The notes under the pieces: generated by a model
Told to the model about the DNA's origin: nothing
The model's database searches: none
The model's input: only the letters and a program-made list of their open reading frames with translations
Position numbers and translations under genes: made by a program
Shown here: one piece after another, positions 45,240 to 54,369 of the stretch
How positions within the stretch are numbered: the first letter of the stretch is position 1
Layout: every line of letters begins with the position of its first letter
DNA from: Schizophyllum amplum
Taxonomy: Eukaryota; Basidiomycota; Agaricomycetes; Agaricales; Schizophyllaceae
Reading direction: 5' to 3'
DNA: 64,000 bases
Assembly: GCA_007026445.1 (NCBI GenBank)
Contig: VDMD01000078.1
Span: 1-64,000 of the forward strand

Positions 45240-45970
45240 CTACCTCTACATCTTCACATATGCTGGCCCATGATGCAGACCTGAGACGCGTGGTCGTAAT
45301 CGGGCGAAGAGACGAATGTCGCGCTGAAGCAAAACGAGGATCGCACATGCCGAGTCATCTGCGAAATTCGAGCAATATCGGTGCCACCCAGCTTCGACGT
45401 GAAATCTGAGCCGCCCAAGCATCGAGCCCATCCTCTGAGCACAGATGAGCACGGAAGGCATAAAAGATGCCGGGCATCAGCCAATGCGCATCGACCTTGT
45501 GCACGGTCACGTTCACCAAGCGGAGGAAGGAGAGATATACAGAACACTGCCTTGCTTCCTCTTCAGCATTCTGCAGTCGTCAACGTCCGTACTTGTGTGA
45601 CTGAGTCGCAGAACGGCAAGCACTGGGATAAAGCCGACATTGTGCGAATGTATCTTGAAGTGCCTTTGGGTTGGACCGTTAGTATGTCAGACAACGAAAT
45701 AGGAGGTCACGACGTACCCAGGCAACATCATCCTGAGCCAGTCCTCAACGTCCTGTAGATCGTCCGGGAAGCTCACTACGGGACAATCATGCATCATATC
45801 CGTCGCACCGTGGCGGGAGTATGAGAACATTTCGGACCAATTTCGGACAGTACGGAAGACTGCGCGACAAGGAACCCTCGATACACGAGGCAGACGCGTG
45901 CGCCAACGCGAACAATGATATTTCCATCCGGGAACCAGAGATCCTCGATAGAATTGTTGGGACGGTTCAT
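45240..45970 (-). pseudogene. BTB/POZ gene, frame broken by an 11-bp duplication
   Basis: The minus strand from ATG 45970 reads MNRPNNSIEDLWFPDGNIIV then RVGARVCLVYRGFLVAQSSVLSE, the start of a typical Agaricomycete BTB domain. The continuation MFSYSRHGATDMMHDCPVVS, FPDDLQDVEDWLRMMLPG is in another frame. An 11-bp near-duplication (ATTTCGGACCA / ATTTCGGACAG, 45829-45850 plus strand) accounts for the shift. Further on FIPVLAVLRLSHKYGR runs into a stop, and later parts (HWLMPGIFYAFRAHLCSEDG) lie in the same frame beyond it. It stands head to head with MYND-2 (about 310 bp apart). Confidence 0.72.
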
Positions 45971-46278
45971 TGAGGAAAGGAGAATATGATGAAGAACAGA
46001 GGAGAGCTTCGGTTCAAAGAGTGACCGTCGAAGACAAGAGGCAATCGCGGACCGGTTATCCGGGCCACGCCGCGCGGGCATCGATCCTGCCTCTTTCTGT
46101 CATCTGCTCCTCGGTATGTGGTATTCTCAATGCTACATTATGTCAGAGACTCATGCGTGACTTTGCCTATAGAAAACAGCTAGTTCTTAGAGCTGTCCTT
46201 GTGAGCCAAAACCCGGTTCTAGATCAAGGCTTAGACCAATTGCTCGGTGAAGCCACCGTTCTCGAAGCTGCAGCCATC

Positions 46279-48202
46279 ATGAGCGCTACATCTTCGCCTT
46301 ATCCCGCTGAACAGATATATCAAGCACTCAACGCAGCCGCGACATGTGCCCAGCACCTCAATGAAGACCTCATCCCCCGCGGCACCACTCGCGTGAAGAT
46401 CCTCGCGGAACTGACGTCCATTCTGAAGCACGGAATTGCCTTCTCTATACTCTCCGTTTCTCCTCCGGAGGAAGCCAATCTGTCATCGGATGACTCTATT
46501 GTCAAAGAGATCTTGAAGTCCATCAACGTGTTCCTCTCCGTATGCGAGGCCTCGCTGAAGCCGCATTGCACGGCCCTACTGCAAGACCGCCTACTCGTAA
46601 TATGGCCTGGCGTTTTCCGATGGATCGAATTCATGCATCCAGATACGTGTAGAGTCTCTCCCACGGGAACCACACGCAGCGTCTGCCCCGTCATCGCCCT
46701 CATAATCAGGACGTACGCGGTCGCATTCACAGGTCCACGCGCCCATGTCCAGCGTCTCATCCTCGACCGCCCCGACGTCCTCTCTCTTGTATTCAGCCTG
46801 TGGCTCTACTTCCCCCACCATATCCCCGCGTCCGCCACCGTGGCCGATGTTCACTGCCGCAATCTCATCCACGCCGTCCGCCTCATTTTCCGCACCGTCG
46901 ACTCCTGGGCTGAGCCCGGACGTCGGTCTCCCACTGCTGCGCAGACACCCAACGCGAAAATCGCCCGGGAGTCGTGCGTATCCGCTCTCGGGGGCGCTAC
47001 GACGAGCGTGCAAGCGCTATACGGCTGCCTCGCCGACCAGACCCGGCACCTCATCGCCCTATCCGCCTCAGGCGCTACCTGGACAGAACACTTCGACGTC
47101 CAATACCAAGTCGTTCGCATCCCGTCGTTTCTATGCAACCCGTGTCCTCGCGCCGTTCTCACCGCCACCATTGCCGGCGGGAGGCACTGCATCGTCCAGG
47201 ACGTCTCGGCGCACGAGGGCGCGCTGGCTGCCGTTAGCTTCGTCCTCGCGCTGTGCCGCGCGAGCGACGACAACCGGCCTCTGATCCGTGCCATCCACGC
47301 CGGCGCGTACGACCTCGTCGAGCGGATAGGGAAGGTCGACGCGTCGTATGACGTATCCGCGTTTGTGGGCCAGGTCGGCGCCGGGCTGGGTCAGGTGTCC
47401 GTCCTGCGCGCATTCAACCGGAAGCACGCCGCTGTTCTGAGGGAGCCCGATATCGCCTGGACGTCGCTGAACTACCGCGCGATTGCGCACACATTCCGGT
47501 CGCATTACTCTTTCTATCGCGAGGGGACGATGCGCGAACTGGGGCCGCAGCGCTCGTACCTAAAGTGCCATAACGAGGAGGTGAGTCTTGACTCGACCTT
47601 TGCGCTTGAGATGCACGGTTCCAATCGCCTTTTCTTTATAAGGGCCCGGGGCCGCATCAAGACTCTGCAAAGGTGTGCCCATGCGGCGACGCGTTCTACT
47701 GCTCGAAAAGCTGTCAACGTGCGCACTGGCGCTCTACGCACCGAGCTACGTGCTGCGCTGCGGACGGTCCTTGGGGGATGCAAGGCACGTCCCACCCAGC
47801 ACGGCCTCTTTCTCGCTGCTGATACCACGTCATGCAGGGCGCATGAGCATCGCCGACATCATGTACCTCTGCAAGGACGCCTTCCAGCTCGTCATCGCCC
47901 ACTCGGAGACCATGGCGCTCGCCCAGCGGGTTGCAGAAATGTTCCGCGCCAAGAAGCGCCCCATGATCGTTGTTGATTTGAGCAACGTCTTCCCCTGCGA
48001 GATTGCGCACGTAGAGGAGCTCGACGCGGGGCGGCAGCCTCTGAAGAACGCGCTCTACGTCGATCTGCGTTGGAGGATGGGGGGAACGGAGCCGCGGCGA
48101 ATGTTGCCTTTCAAGTACCCGCTCCAGTATATTGGGGAGACGCTGCAGCATCAGAAGGAAGAGCGGCGAGCGAGAGGGAATCGGGGAGGCGCTGCAGCGT
48201 AG
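46279..48202 (+). CDS. MYND-type zinc-finger protein 2
   Basis: Exons: 46279-47580, 47643-47784, 47838-48202; 602 residues in frame. The frame is open upstream to 45970, but ATG 46279 (MSATSSPYPAEQIYQAL) aligns with the relatives. The helical N-terminal region contains VIWPGVFRWIEFMHP and LVFSLWLYFPHHIP, matching MYND-1 (ALWPHIVRWGAVLHP, IFELWLEFHNCIP). The finger has KCHN, VCPCGDAFYCSKSCQRAHW and STHRATC. The C-terminal domain reads MSIADIMYLCKDAF, MIVVDLSNVFP, ALYVDLRWRMGG and RRMLPFKYP. Intron 2 uses a GC donor (GCACGT, 47785) with a normal AG acceptor; the relatives have GTACGT or GTACTA at the same place. Ordinary GT-AG splicing gives no alternative that keeps the domain. Confidence 0.88.
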
Positions 48203-48334
48203 TGCTAGATAGTTGTTGCTACTTGGCTTGTCACTCGCGAGAAATACTGTGCGCCCTCATGATACGAGCAACGAGAGTGAAACATTCTGTATTACTACTA
48301 GGTGTACCACGTACACTGTTTGTGCATTTGTATA

Positions 48335-48840
48335 CTACGATGCCCTGGCATTCTGAGTCGGGCTAGATGAAAAGAACGTGATATCCAGTGTGAAGGGAAG
48401 CATACGGGTGACGTCTGACCCACCAAGTTGCATTAGTACTTCGATGAGTACCCTGCGAGGTCGTATTCCCTGCTTCGCTTGGACTGGACGCGTGTATGGG
48501 CAGTGCACATCCATGGTGTCATTGCGGAGTTGCGTCAGGTCTATCATGATGACCGCCTCCGTCATGGCTCCCCGGCGCGCGTCCTTCACGAGCTCTGCCG
48601 TTACTCGAGAACCCAGCTCCCTTCGATACATCTCGAGCTGAGAGTAGACGTCTGTGCAGATGTACACGACATCGTTCAGCGTCAAGGCGCCTGTGTGACG
48701 TCCTTCTGGTGAGATACGGGTCGGAGGGGGTGTTTCGTAGCTTACCTTTCAGCCGTAACGGACCTTCGTTTGCGCCACACGTATGTCGGTGCCCCATCTG
48801 CCAGAGCATTCGTGTTCGCTGCCCGACGTCCAACTCCTCC
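48335..48840 (-). pseudogene. MYND-family gene fragment (finger end and C-terminal domain)
   Basis: Minus strand 48840-48746 reads RTRMLWQMGHRHTCG then EGPLRLKG, the last third of a MYND finger. An intron with GTAAGC (48745) and CACAG ends follows, then 48690-48335 reads LTLNDVVYICTDVYS, AVIMIDLTQLRN, VLIEVLMQLGGSD and MLPFTLDITFF, the C-terminal domain of MYND-1 to -3. The entire N-terminal region and the first Cys ligands are missing; upstream lies low-complexity DNA. It sits tail to tail with MYND-2 and downstream of SRA copy A in the same direction. Confidence 0.75.
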
Positions 48841-49394
48841 GTGCCCTCAAGAATGCATACAAAGTCGCATACAAGTTCGCATAAAATGCATGGAGCACAA
48901 CCTGCCTTGAATCAAGATAAGGCAGAATATACACAAGATGACAATACTTATGGCGTACTTACGACTCCACAGCGCAAGCTCACACCGACAGCTCTCCAAG
49001 ATTCCACCCATCTCAACCGCACTCTTCAACCAAGCATCCCCTACCATCCGCCTCTCTTTCCCCACTGGCCTCTCCGACCCAACTGCCAGCCTCTCCGTTC
49101 CATCTGCCCTCATCCCTCCCATCTGCCCTCTCCATCGCATCTGCCCTCTCCGTCCCATCTGCCCTCCCCGTCGCATCTGTCCTCTCCGTCCCATCTGCCC
49201 TCATCTCTCCCCCTTCATCCCCTCATCTCGACCTCCTCCTCAGTCCCTCCCTCCTCCTCAGTCCCTCCCTCCTCCTCAGTCCCTCCCTCCCTCCTCCTCA
49301 GTCCTTCCCTCCTCCTCAGTCCCTCCCTCCTCCTCAGTCCTTCCCTCCTCCTCCCCCTCCTCCGCCATCACCACCCGCCCGTAGTTCGCCTGGT
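48841..49394. repeat. low-complexity CT-rich arrays behind SRA copy A
   Basis: ATCTGCCCTCTCCGTCCC-type 15-bp units at 49105-49210 and CAGTCCCTCCCTCCTCCT units at 49225-49350. Related GAGGAGG-rich arrays follow the ends of copies B (58015-58085) and C (62015-62110), so this tract belongs to the duplicated unit. Confidence 0.7.
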
Positions 49395-49519
49395 GCAGTA
49401 TAGCCATCGCCTGCCTCATGCAGCATAGCCATCGCCTGCCTCATGCAGTATAGACATCACCTGCCTCATGCAGCATAGCCATCGCCTGCCTCATGCAGCA
49501 TAGCCATCGCCCGCCCCAT
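49395..49519. repeat. 25-bp tandem repeat at the end of SRA copy A
   Basis: Five copies of a 25-bp unit (starting GCAGCATAGCCATCGCCTGC) begin at 49395, 49420, 49445, 49470 and 49495. Because 25 is not a multiple of 3, the second unit read on the minus strand shifts the frame and gives the stop at 49466. Confidence 0.9.
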
Positions 49520-52500
49520 CGGACTCTCCAGCTCCGGGGGCCGCAGCGGACTCTCCAACTCCGGGGGCCGCAGCGGACTCTCCAGCTCCGACCGCATAAG
49601 CGGCCGCGGCGGGGTCGACGGCATGAACAGGCGCGTGCGTGAGGATGTGCGCGTGCGTGAAGATGCGCGGATGAGTGAGGATGAGGATGTGCGAGTGAGT
49701 GAGGATGTGCGAGTGAGTGAGGATGTGCGAGTGAGGGAGCGGGGAGCCTTGGACGGCGTGCCGGAGCTACCAGGCGCTGATGATTTACGAGGTGTCGATG
49801 AGGCATGAGGCGCTGATGAGGTACGAGGCGCTGATGAGTTACGAGGCGTCGCGGCAGCCGATCGTTGTTGAGCAGCAGAATTAGCCGCCTGCGACGATGA
49901 TGGAGGAGCTGTCTGCAAAGAAGACACAGAGGGTGCGCTAGCTGCCTGAGACGACATGCTGGGCGTCTGCGATAATGGTCTGCTGGGCGCCTGCGACGAC
50001 GGCTTGACGAAGGCCGAAGATGAGCCACGAACCGCCGAGCTGATTGCAGCCATCCGCCTCATGCTGTTCGCGTGAGCGATCTCGGCTCTCGAGGTTTTCG
50101 CTTTCGCAATCTCGGCTCTCGAGGGTTTTGAAATCTTGGGTTTCGAGGTTTTCGCAATCTCGGCTCTCGAGGTTTTCGAAATCTCGGCTCTCGAGGCTTT
50201 CGCAGTCTCGGCTCTCGAGGCTGTCGAGATCTCGGCTCTCGAGGCTTTCGCAGTCTCGGCTCTCGAGGCTTTCGAAATCTCGGCTCGCGAGGCTTTCGCA
50301 ATCTCGGTTTTCGACGAAGTCGAGGTCGACATAGGTGCTGCCGCGTTCGACGTAGGTGCTGCCGCGCTCGACGTAGGTGCTGCCGCGCTCGACGCAGGTG
50401 CTGCCGCGCTCGACATAGGTGCTGTGGCACTGGACGTAGGTCCTGCCGCGCTCGACATAGGTCCTGCCGCGTTCGTCGCCGAGGCGCCCACGACCTTGCG
50501 CCTCTTCGGCAGCGGCAGAGACCTGCTCGGCAACGGCAGCGACCTGCTCGGCGTGGACGTGGAGGCCGCGAGGGTCAACGTCGACGTGGAGGCCGCGAGG
50601 GTCAACGTCAACGTCGATGATAGGTCTGTCGACGCAGAAGCTATGCCAGTCGACGCAGAAGCTGTGCCAGTCGACACAGATGGTAGGTCTGTCGACGTCG
50701 ATGGTAGGCCTGTCGACGTCGATGGTAGGCCTGTCGACGTCGATGATAGGTCTGTCGACGTCGATGATAGGTCTGTCGACATCGATGATAGGTCTGTCGA
50801 CGTCAACGGTAGGCCCGTCGAAGACGGCGGAGATTTGCGCTTCCTGGAGAGGGGCGCAGTCGTGCCAGACGACGCCCCCGCCGCCACCCGCTCCGACGCC
50901 CCCGCTGCCACCAGCTCCGACGCCCCCGCTGCCACCAGCTCCGACGCCCCCGCCGCCACCAGCCCCGACGCCCCCGCTGCCACCAGCTCCGAAGCCCCCG
51001 CCGCCACCAGCTCCGAAGCCCGCCCTGCCACCCGCTCCGACGCCCCCGCCACCACCAGCTCCGACGCCTCCGCCGCCACCCGCTCCGACGCCCCCGCTGC
51101 CACCCGCTCCGAAGCCCCCGCTGCCACCCGCTCCGACGCCCCCGCTGCCACCCGCTCCGACGCGCCAGGCTCGTGTTCCTGCACAGACGCGCCAGGCTCG
51201 TGTTCCTGCGCACACAGCCGCCGGCGCTTCGTCGGGCGCGCCTCCTCGTCGCTTTGCTCATCCTCATTGCCTTGCTCAACCTCGTCGTCCTTTTGCTCAT
51301 CCTCGTCGCCTTGCTGGTCCTCGTCGGCTCGCTGGTCCTCGTCGCCTTGCGCCTCCTCGTCGCCTTGCTGGTCGTCGTCGCCTTGCTGGTCGTCGTCAGC
51401 CTCGTCGCCTTGCTCCCCCACCTCCTCCCCCATCCCCACCTCCCCCTCCTCCCGCTTCACCTCCCCACCCCGCCTCATCCGCTCCAGAATCACACCGGCC
51501 TCGTCCAAGTCCAGACCGTCGATCCACCCGTCGTCGTCCTTGTCGTCCGCCCACCCGTCGTCCTTGTCGTCCGCCCACTCGTCGTCCTTGTCGTCCCCGA
51601 ACAGAGGGGCCCACTCGTCCTCCTCCGTTTTCACGCGCTCGGGGTCCTCCGCCTTGATCAATGCGGGCGTAGTGTCCATCGGCGCAGACGGCGTGTGTTC
51701 CGTGGGCGCGGGCTGCCTGTCCGTAGACCGCCTTCGCTCGTCCGTCGGCTCCTCAGTCATCTCCTCGTCGTGTTCGACCGTCGGCTCGCCCATCAACTCC
51801 CCTTCCTCGCCCATCAGCTCCCCTTCCTCGTCCATCATCTCCTCGTCCATCATCTCCTCGTCGTGCTCGTCCATCATCTCCTCGTCCATCATCTCCTCGT
51901 CGTGCTCGTCCATCGCCTCGTCGTGCTCGACCGTCATCTCCTCGTCGTGCTCGACCGTCGGCGCGTCGTGCTCGCTATCCAGCTCCGACACCTCCCCCCA
52001 CGCCCGCTCAGCCCGCTTACGCTTCCGGGGCGCAGGCCCGCCGGCAATGACGGCTTTCGCAGGCCCGCCGGCGATGACGGCTTTCGCCTGGGCGAGGTCG
52101 GTCGCAGGCTGATCGCGCTGGCTCGTGCTCGCCTGGGTGCGCTGGCTCGTGCTCGCACGAGGCAGCTGGATGGCCGTCTTCGTTGTCTTCGCTCGCGTCT
52201 CCTTAATCAAGCTCGGCGCCTCCTCCTCCCTCCCCCCATACACCTCCGGCTCCCTCGCACGCTCCGCGGCCCCGGGCTCCCTCGCACGCTCCGCACTCCC
52301 GGGCTCCCTCACATGCTCCGCGCTCCCGGGCGCCCTCGCACGCTCCACGGCGACGAGGGCCTGCAGAAGCCGCGGCGCCTCCTCCTCTTCATAAACCTCC
52401 GGCTCCCTCGTACGCTCCGCGCGCACGAGAGCCTGCAGAAGCTGCGGCGAGAGCGCCGGCATGCCGTGCCTGGGGTCGAGGGGTTGGTCGGGGAGGCGCT

Positions 52501-53662
52501 GGAGGGTGGGTGGGTGAGTTAGAGGATGATCGCGGGGGGAGGGGGGGGGAGGAGGATGAGGTAGGGGTAGAGGGGGAGGGGATGAGGGGTGAGGTAGAGG
52601 GTGAGGGGGAGGGGGGAGGGTGGATGAGGAGGGGTGAAGTAGGGCTTTGAGCGCACCACGAGATGGAACCGACAGCGCAGGTACCCGTCGGGCGCGCGTG
52701 CTTGCCAGGCCTGGAAGAGGGTATGGGGTCAGTAAGTAAATGACAAGCGAGCAGATGAATCGCAAGGAGCGACGCAAGAAGCGACGCAGCGAGCGACGCA
52801 ATGAGCGATGTAGACGAGCCACGCACGTTGATCACTGTCCAGCACCCATCATAACGATACCCCTGCGCGGGCCCGTAGCGTGTTCGCCAACCGCGACAGA
52901 CGCGGACGGGAGCGCCTGTCCGCCAGCACTGCACCAAGCCCGAGTTGCCGGTGCTGTCCCAGCTCTGGTCGCGGGTGTGGATCTTGGCATTCTTCTCGCG
53001 GCCACCTGGGGGATGGCGTGAGCGAGCGGAGGAGGGACGCCGTGAGCGAGCGGTGGAGGAGGGACGCCGCGATACGCGGAGGAGGGAAGGAGCCGCGATA
53101 CGCGGGGGAGGGAAGGAAGGAAGCGAGCGCGACGCACCATCGCCGTCCATGATGCTGCGTGCGGAGTCAGTCATAGTATGGGTAGCATAAACGGGAGGAC
53201 GCACAGCTGATTGGGGCCCTCGCAGTCTCCGGTGTAGCCCGAGTTCCTGAGTCGAGGATGTTCGTCAGTAAAGCTTAAAGTCGAAGATGACGACTTCGGA
53301 ACGCAACGCACAAGACGACCGATCGCGCGCCCGTTCGCTGCCCCGCAATCCCCCTCTGCGTCGCGCAATGCATGCCGTGCTCGTACATCTCATCGAAGCC
53401 CTTGAACACCTTGAAGTGCGGGACCTGCTCAAGGTGCCCAACGTGCGAGCTGCGGGTAAGGCGTCAGTTGTAGACAGCGGCTGGGGCGGGTAACACACCT
53501 ATCATGCCATTCCCTCTTCGTCGTCTTATTCCGTCCTTTTGGGCCCTTCTTCTTCGATTCAAAACCCTTGGATGTCGAGCTTGAGGGGAGTCGAGGGTCC
53601 GCATCGTCCTCGAACTTGCAGGGAACATTAGCGCGCAGCGTCGCGCCTTCTTCGGAGGCCAT
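49466..53662 (-). CDS. SRA-YDG domain protein with a long repetitive tail, copy A
   Basis: Exons (minus): 53662-53499, 53449-53312, 53246-53205, 53154-53138 (17-nt microexon), 53005-52827, 52710-52657, 52498-49466; about 1208 residues, all phases agreeing. The SRA domain (about residues 57-210) reads VGHLEQVPHF, YEHGMHCATQRGIAG, GARSVVLNSGYTGDCEGPNQ, IMDGDGG, DQSWDSTGN, APVRVCRGW, GYRYDGCWTVI, AWQARAPDGYLRCRFHLV and RLPDQPLDP. SRA domains bind (hemi)methylated CpG in UHRF1-type proteins. The tail is acidic and then Ser/Ala/Thr-rich, with basic nuclear-signal-like patches (PRKRKRAERA, TKRRRLC, LPKRRKV) and tandem units (ASERVAAG, KASRAEI). It may act as a chromatin reader; no catalytic domain was seen. 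Broken relatives are copies B and C. Large opposite-strand frames across the tail are by-products of its composition. Confidence 0.82.
50050..50330. repeat. coding repeat in SRA copy A (KASRAEI units)
   Basis: A roughly 24-27 bp unit read on the minus strand as SRAEIAKA / SRAEISKT is repeated about ten times. The unit length is mostly a multiple of three and the frame holds. Confidence 0.85.
50865..51190. repeat. coding repeat in SRA copy A (ASERVAAG units)
   Basis: A 24-bp unit (plus strand GACGCCCCCGCTGCCACC plus AGCTCC) is repeated about a dozen times, encoding ASELVAAG / ASERVAAG on the minus strand. A 15-18 bp unit based on TGTCGACGTCGATG lies at 50612-50815 (SSTSTDLP-type residues). 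Confidence 0.85.
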
Positions 53663-53966
53663 GGTGTCCTCCAGTTGCGCTGGGGGTTAGCTTGCGACTA
53701 GATGAATCTCTGGTTGTAGAAGAAGGGTAATGGTAGATGGAAGTTCAAGACAAGATGGAATGGAGGTTCCGTATTGTGTCACGTGCGTCGTGAGCGAGCT
53801 CCTACTGACCATATAGGGAAAACTCATTGTTTTATCCAAGTTTTATCTCCCTCAGCCTGTTCTTACCGGCGACCGCCACTGCCGACCTGTTACCTTCGCT
53901 TATACAGTCCCCGTCTGCCACGACCAACTCTCAGAACTCGCACTCAGATCATAACGCGTACATCCA
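53663..53966. other. junction between the two inverted SRA modules
   Basis: About 300 bp between the start of SRA copy A (minus) and the BTB relic (plus). It probably holds the copy A promoter. No inverted-repeat hairpin was evident by eye at the centre of symmetry. Confidence 0.5.
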
Positions 53967-54300
53967 ATGGATCCTCCGGCTAACGCTGTCGAGGGACTCT
54001 GGTTCCCGGACGGCAACGTCGTCATCCGCGTCGGCGAGCGTATCTGCCGCGTTCGGCGAGCGTATCTGCCGCGTTCGGCGAGCGTATCTGCCGCGTTCCT
54101 CGCGTCTCATACCGTAGTCCTCTCCGACATGCTCTCTATGCCGTAGCCTATGCTTTAGAGACTGTCGACGTACTGCCGAATGTGGTGGTCCCGGATTATT
54201 CCAACGAAGTCGTGCATTGGTTGAAGTCCATGTTGGTCCCCAGGTGCGTCCCCTCTGATGTTGCAGATCGCTCAAGCTCTAACCTGTCCAAGCATCCAGA
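53967..54300 (+). pseudogene. BTB/POZ fragment disrupted by a 22-bp triplication
   Basis: ATG 53967 gives MDPPANAVEGLWFPDGNVVI, RVGERICRV, clearly the start of a BTB domain and close to the relic at 45970 (EDLWFPDGNIIVRVGARVC). The unit GGCGAGCGTATCTGCCGCGT plus TC (22 bp) is then present three times (54033-54098), adding 44 bp and shifting the frame. Downstream pieces (SDMLSMP, VDVLPNVVVPDYSNEVVHWLKSMLVP) continue the BTB pattern in other frames. Confidence 0.72.
54033..54098. repeat. 22-bp unit in three exact copies
   Basis: Three perfect copies in a row inside the BTB relic; see that entry. Confidence 0.95.
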
Positions 54301-54369
54301 TACTTCGAAGTCTATGCCTTGAGAAAGTCAACATTGACAAAGTCATCGCAGTCCTACGCCTGACCTAAA

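Noticed and set aside
49500..52520. Very long plus-strand open frames (for example 50136-52112 and 51173-52522) opposite the SRA gene
   Set aside because: They are antisense shadows of a Ser/Ala-rich repetitive coding tail without stops in several frames. The minus strand has the domain, the splice phases and the matching paralogues.
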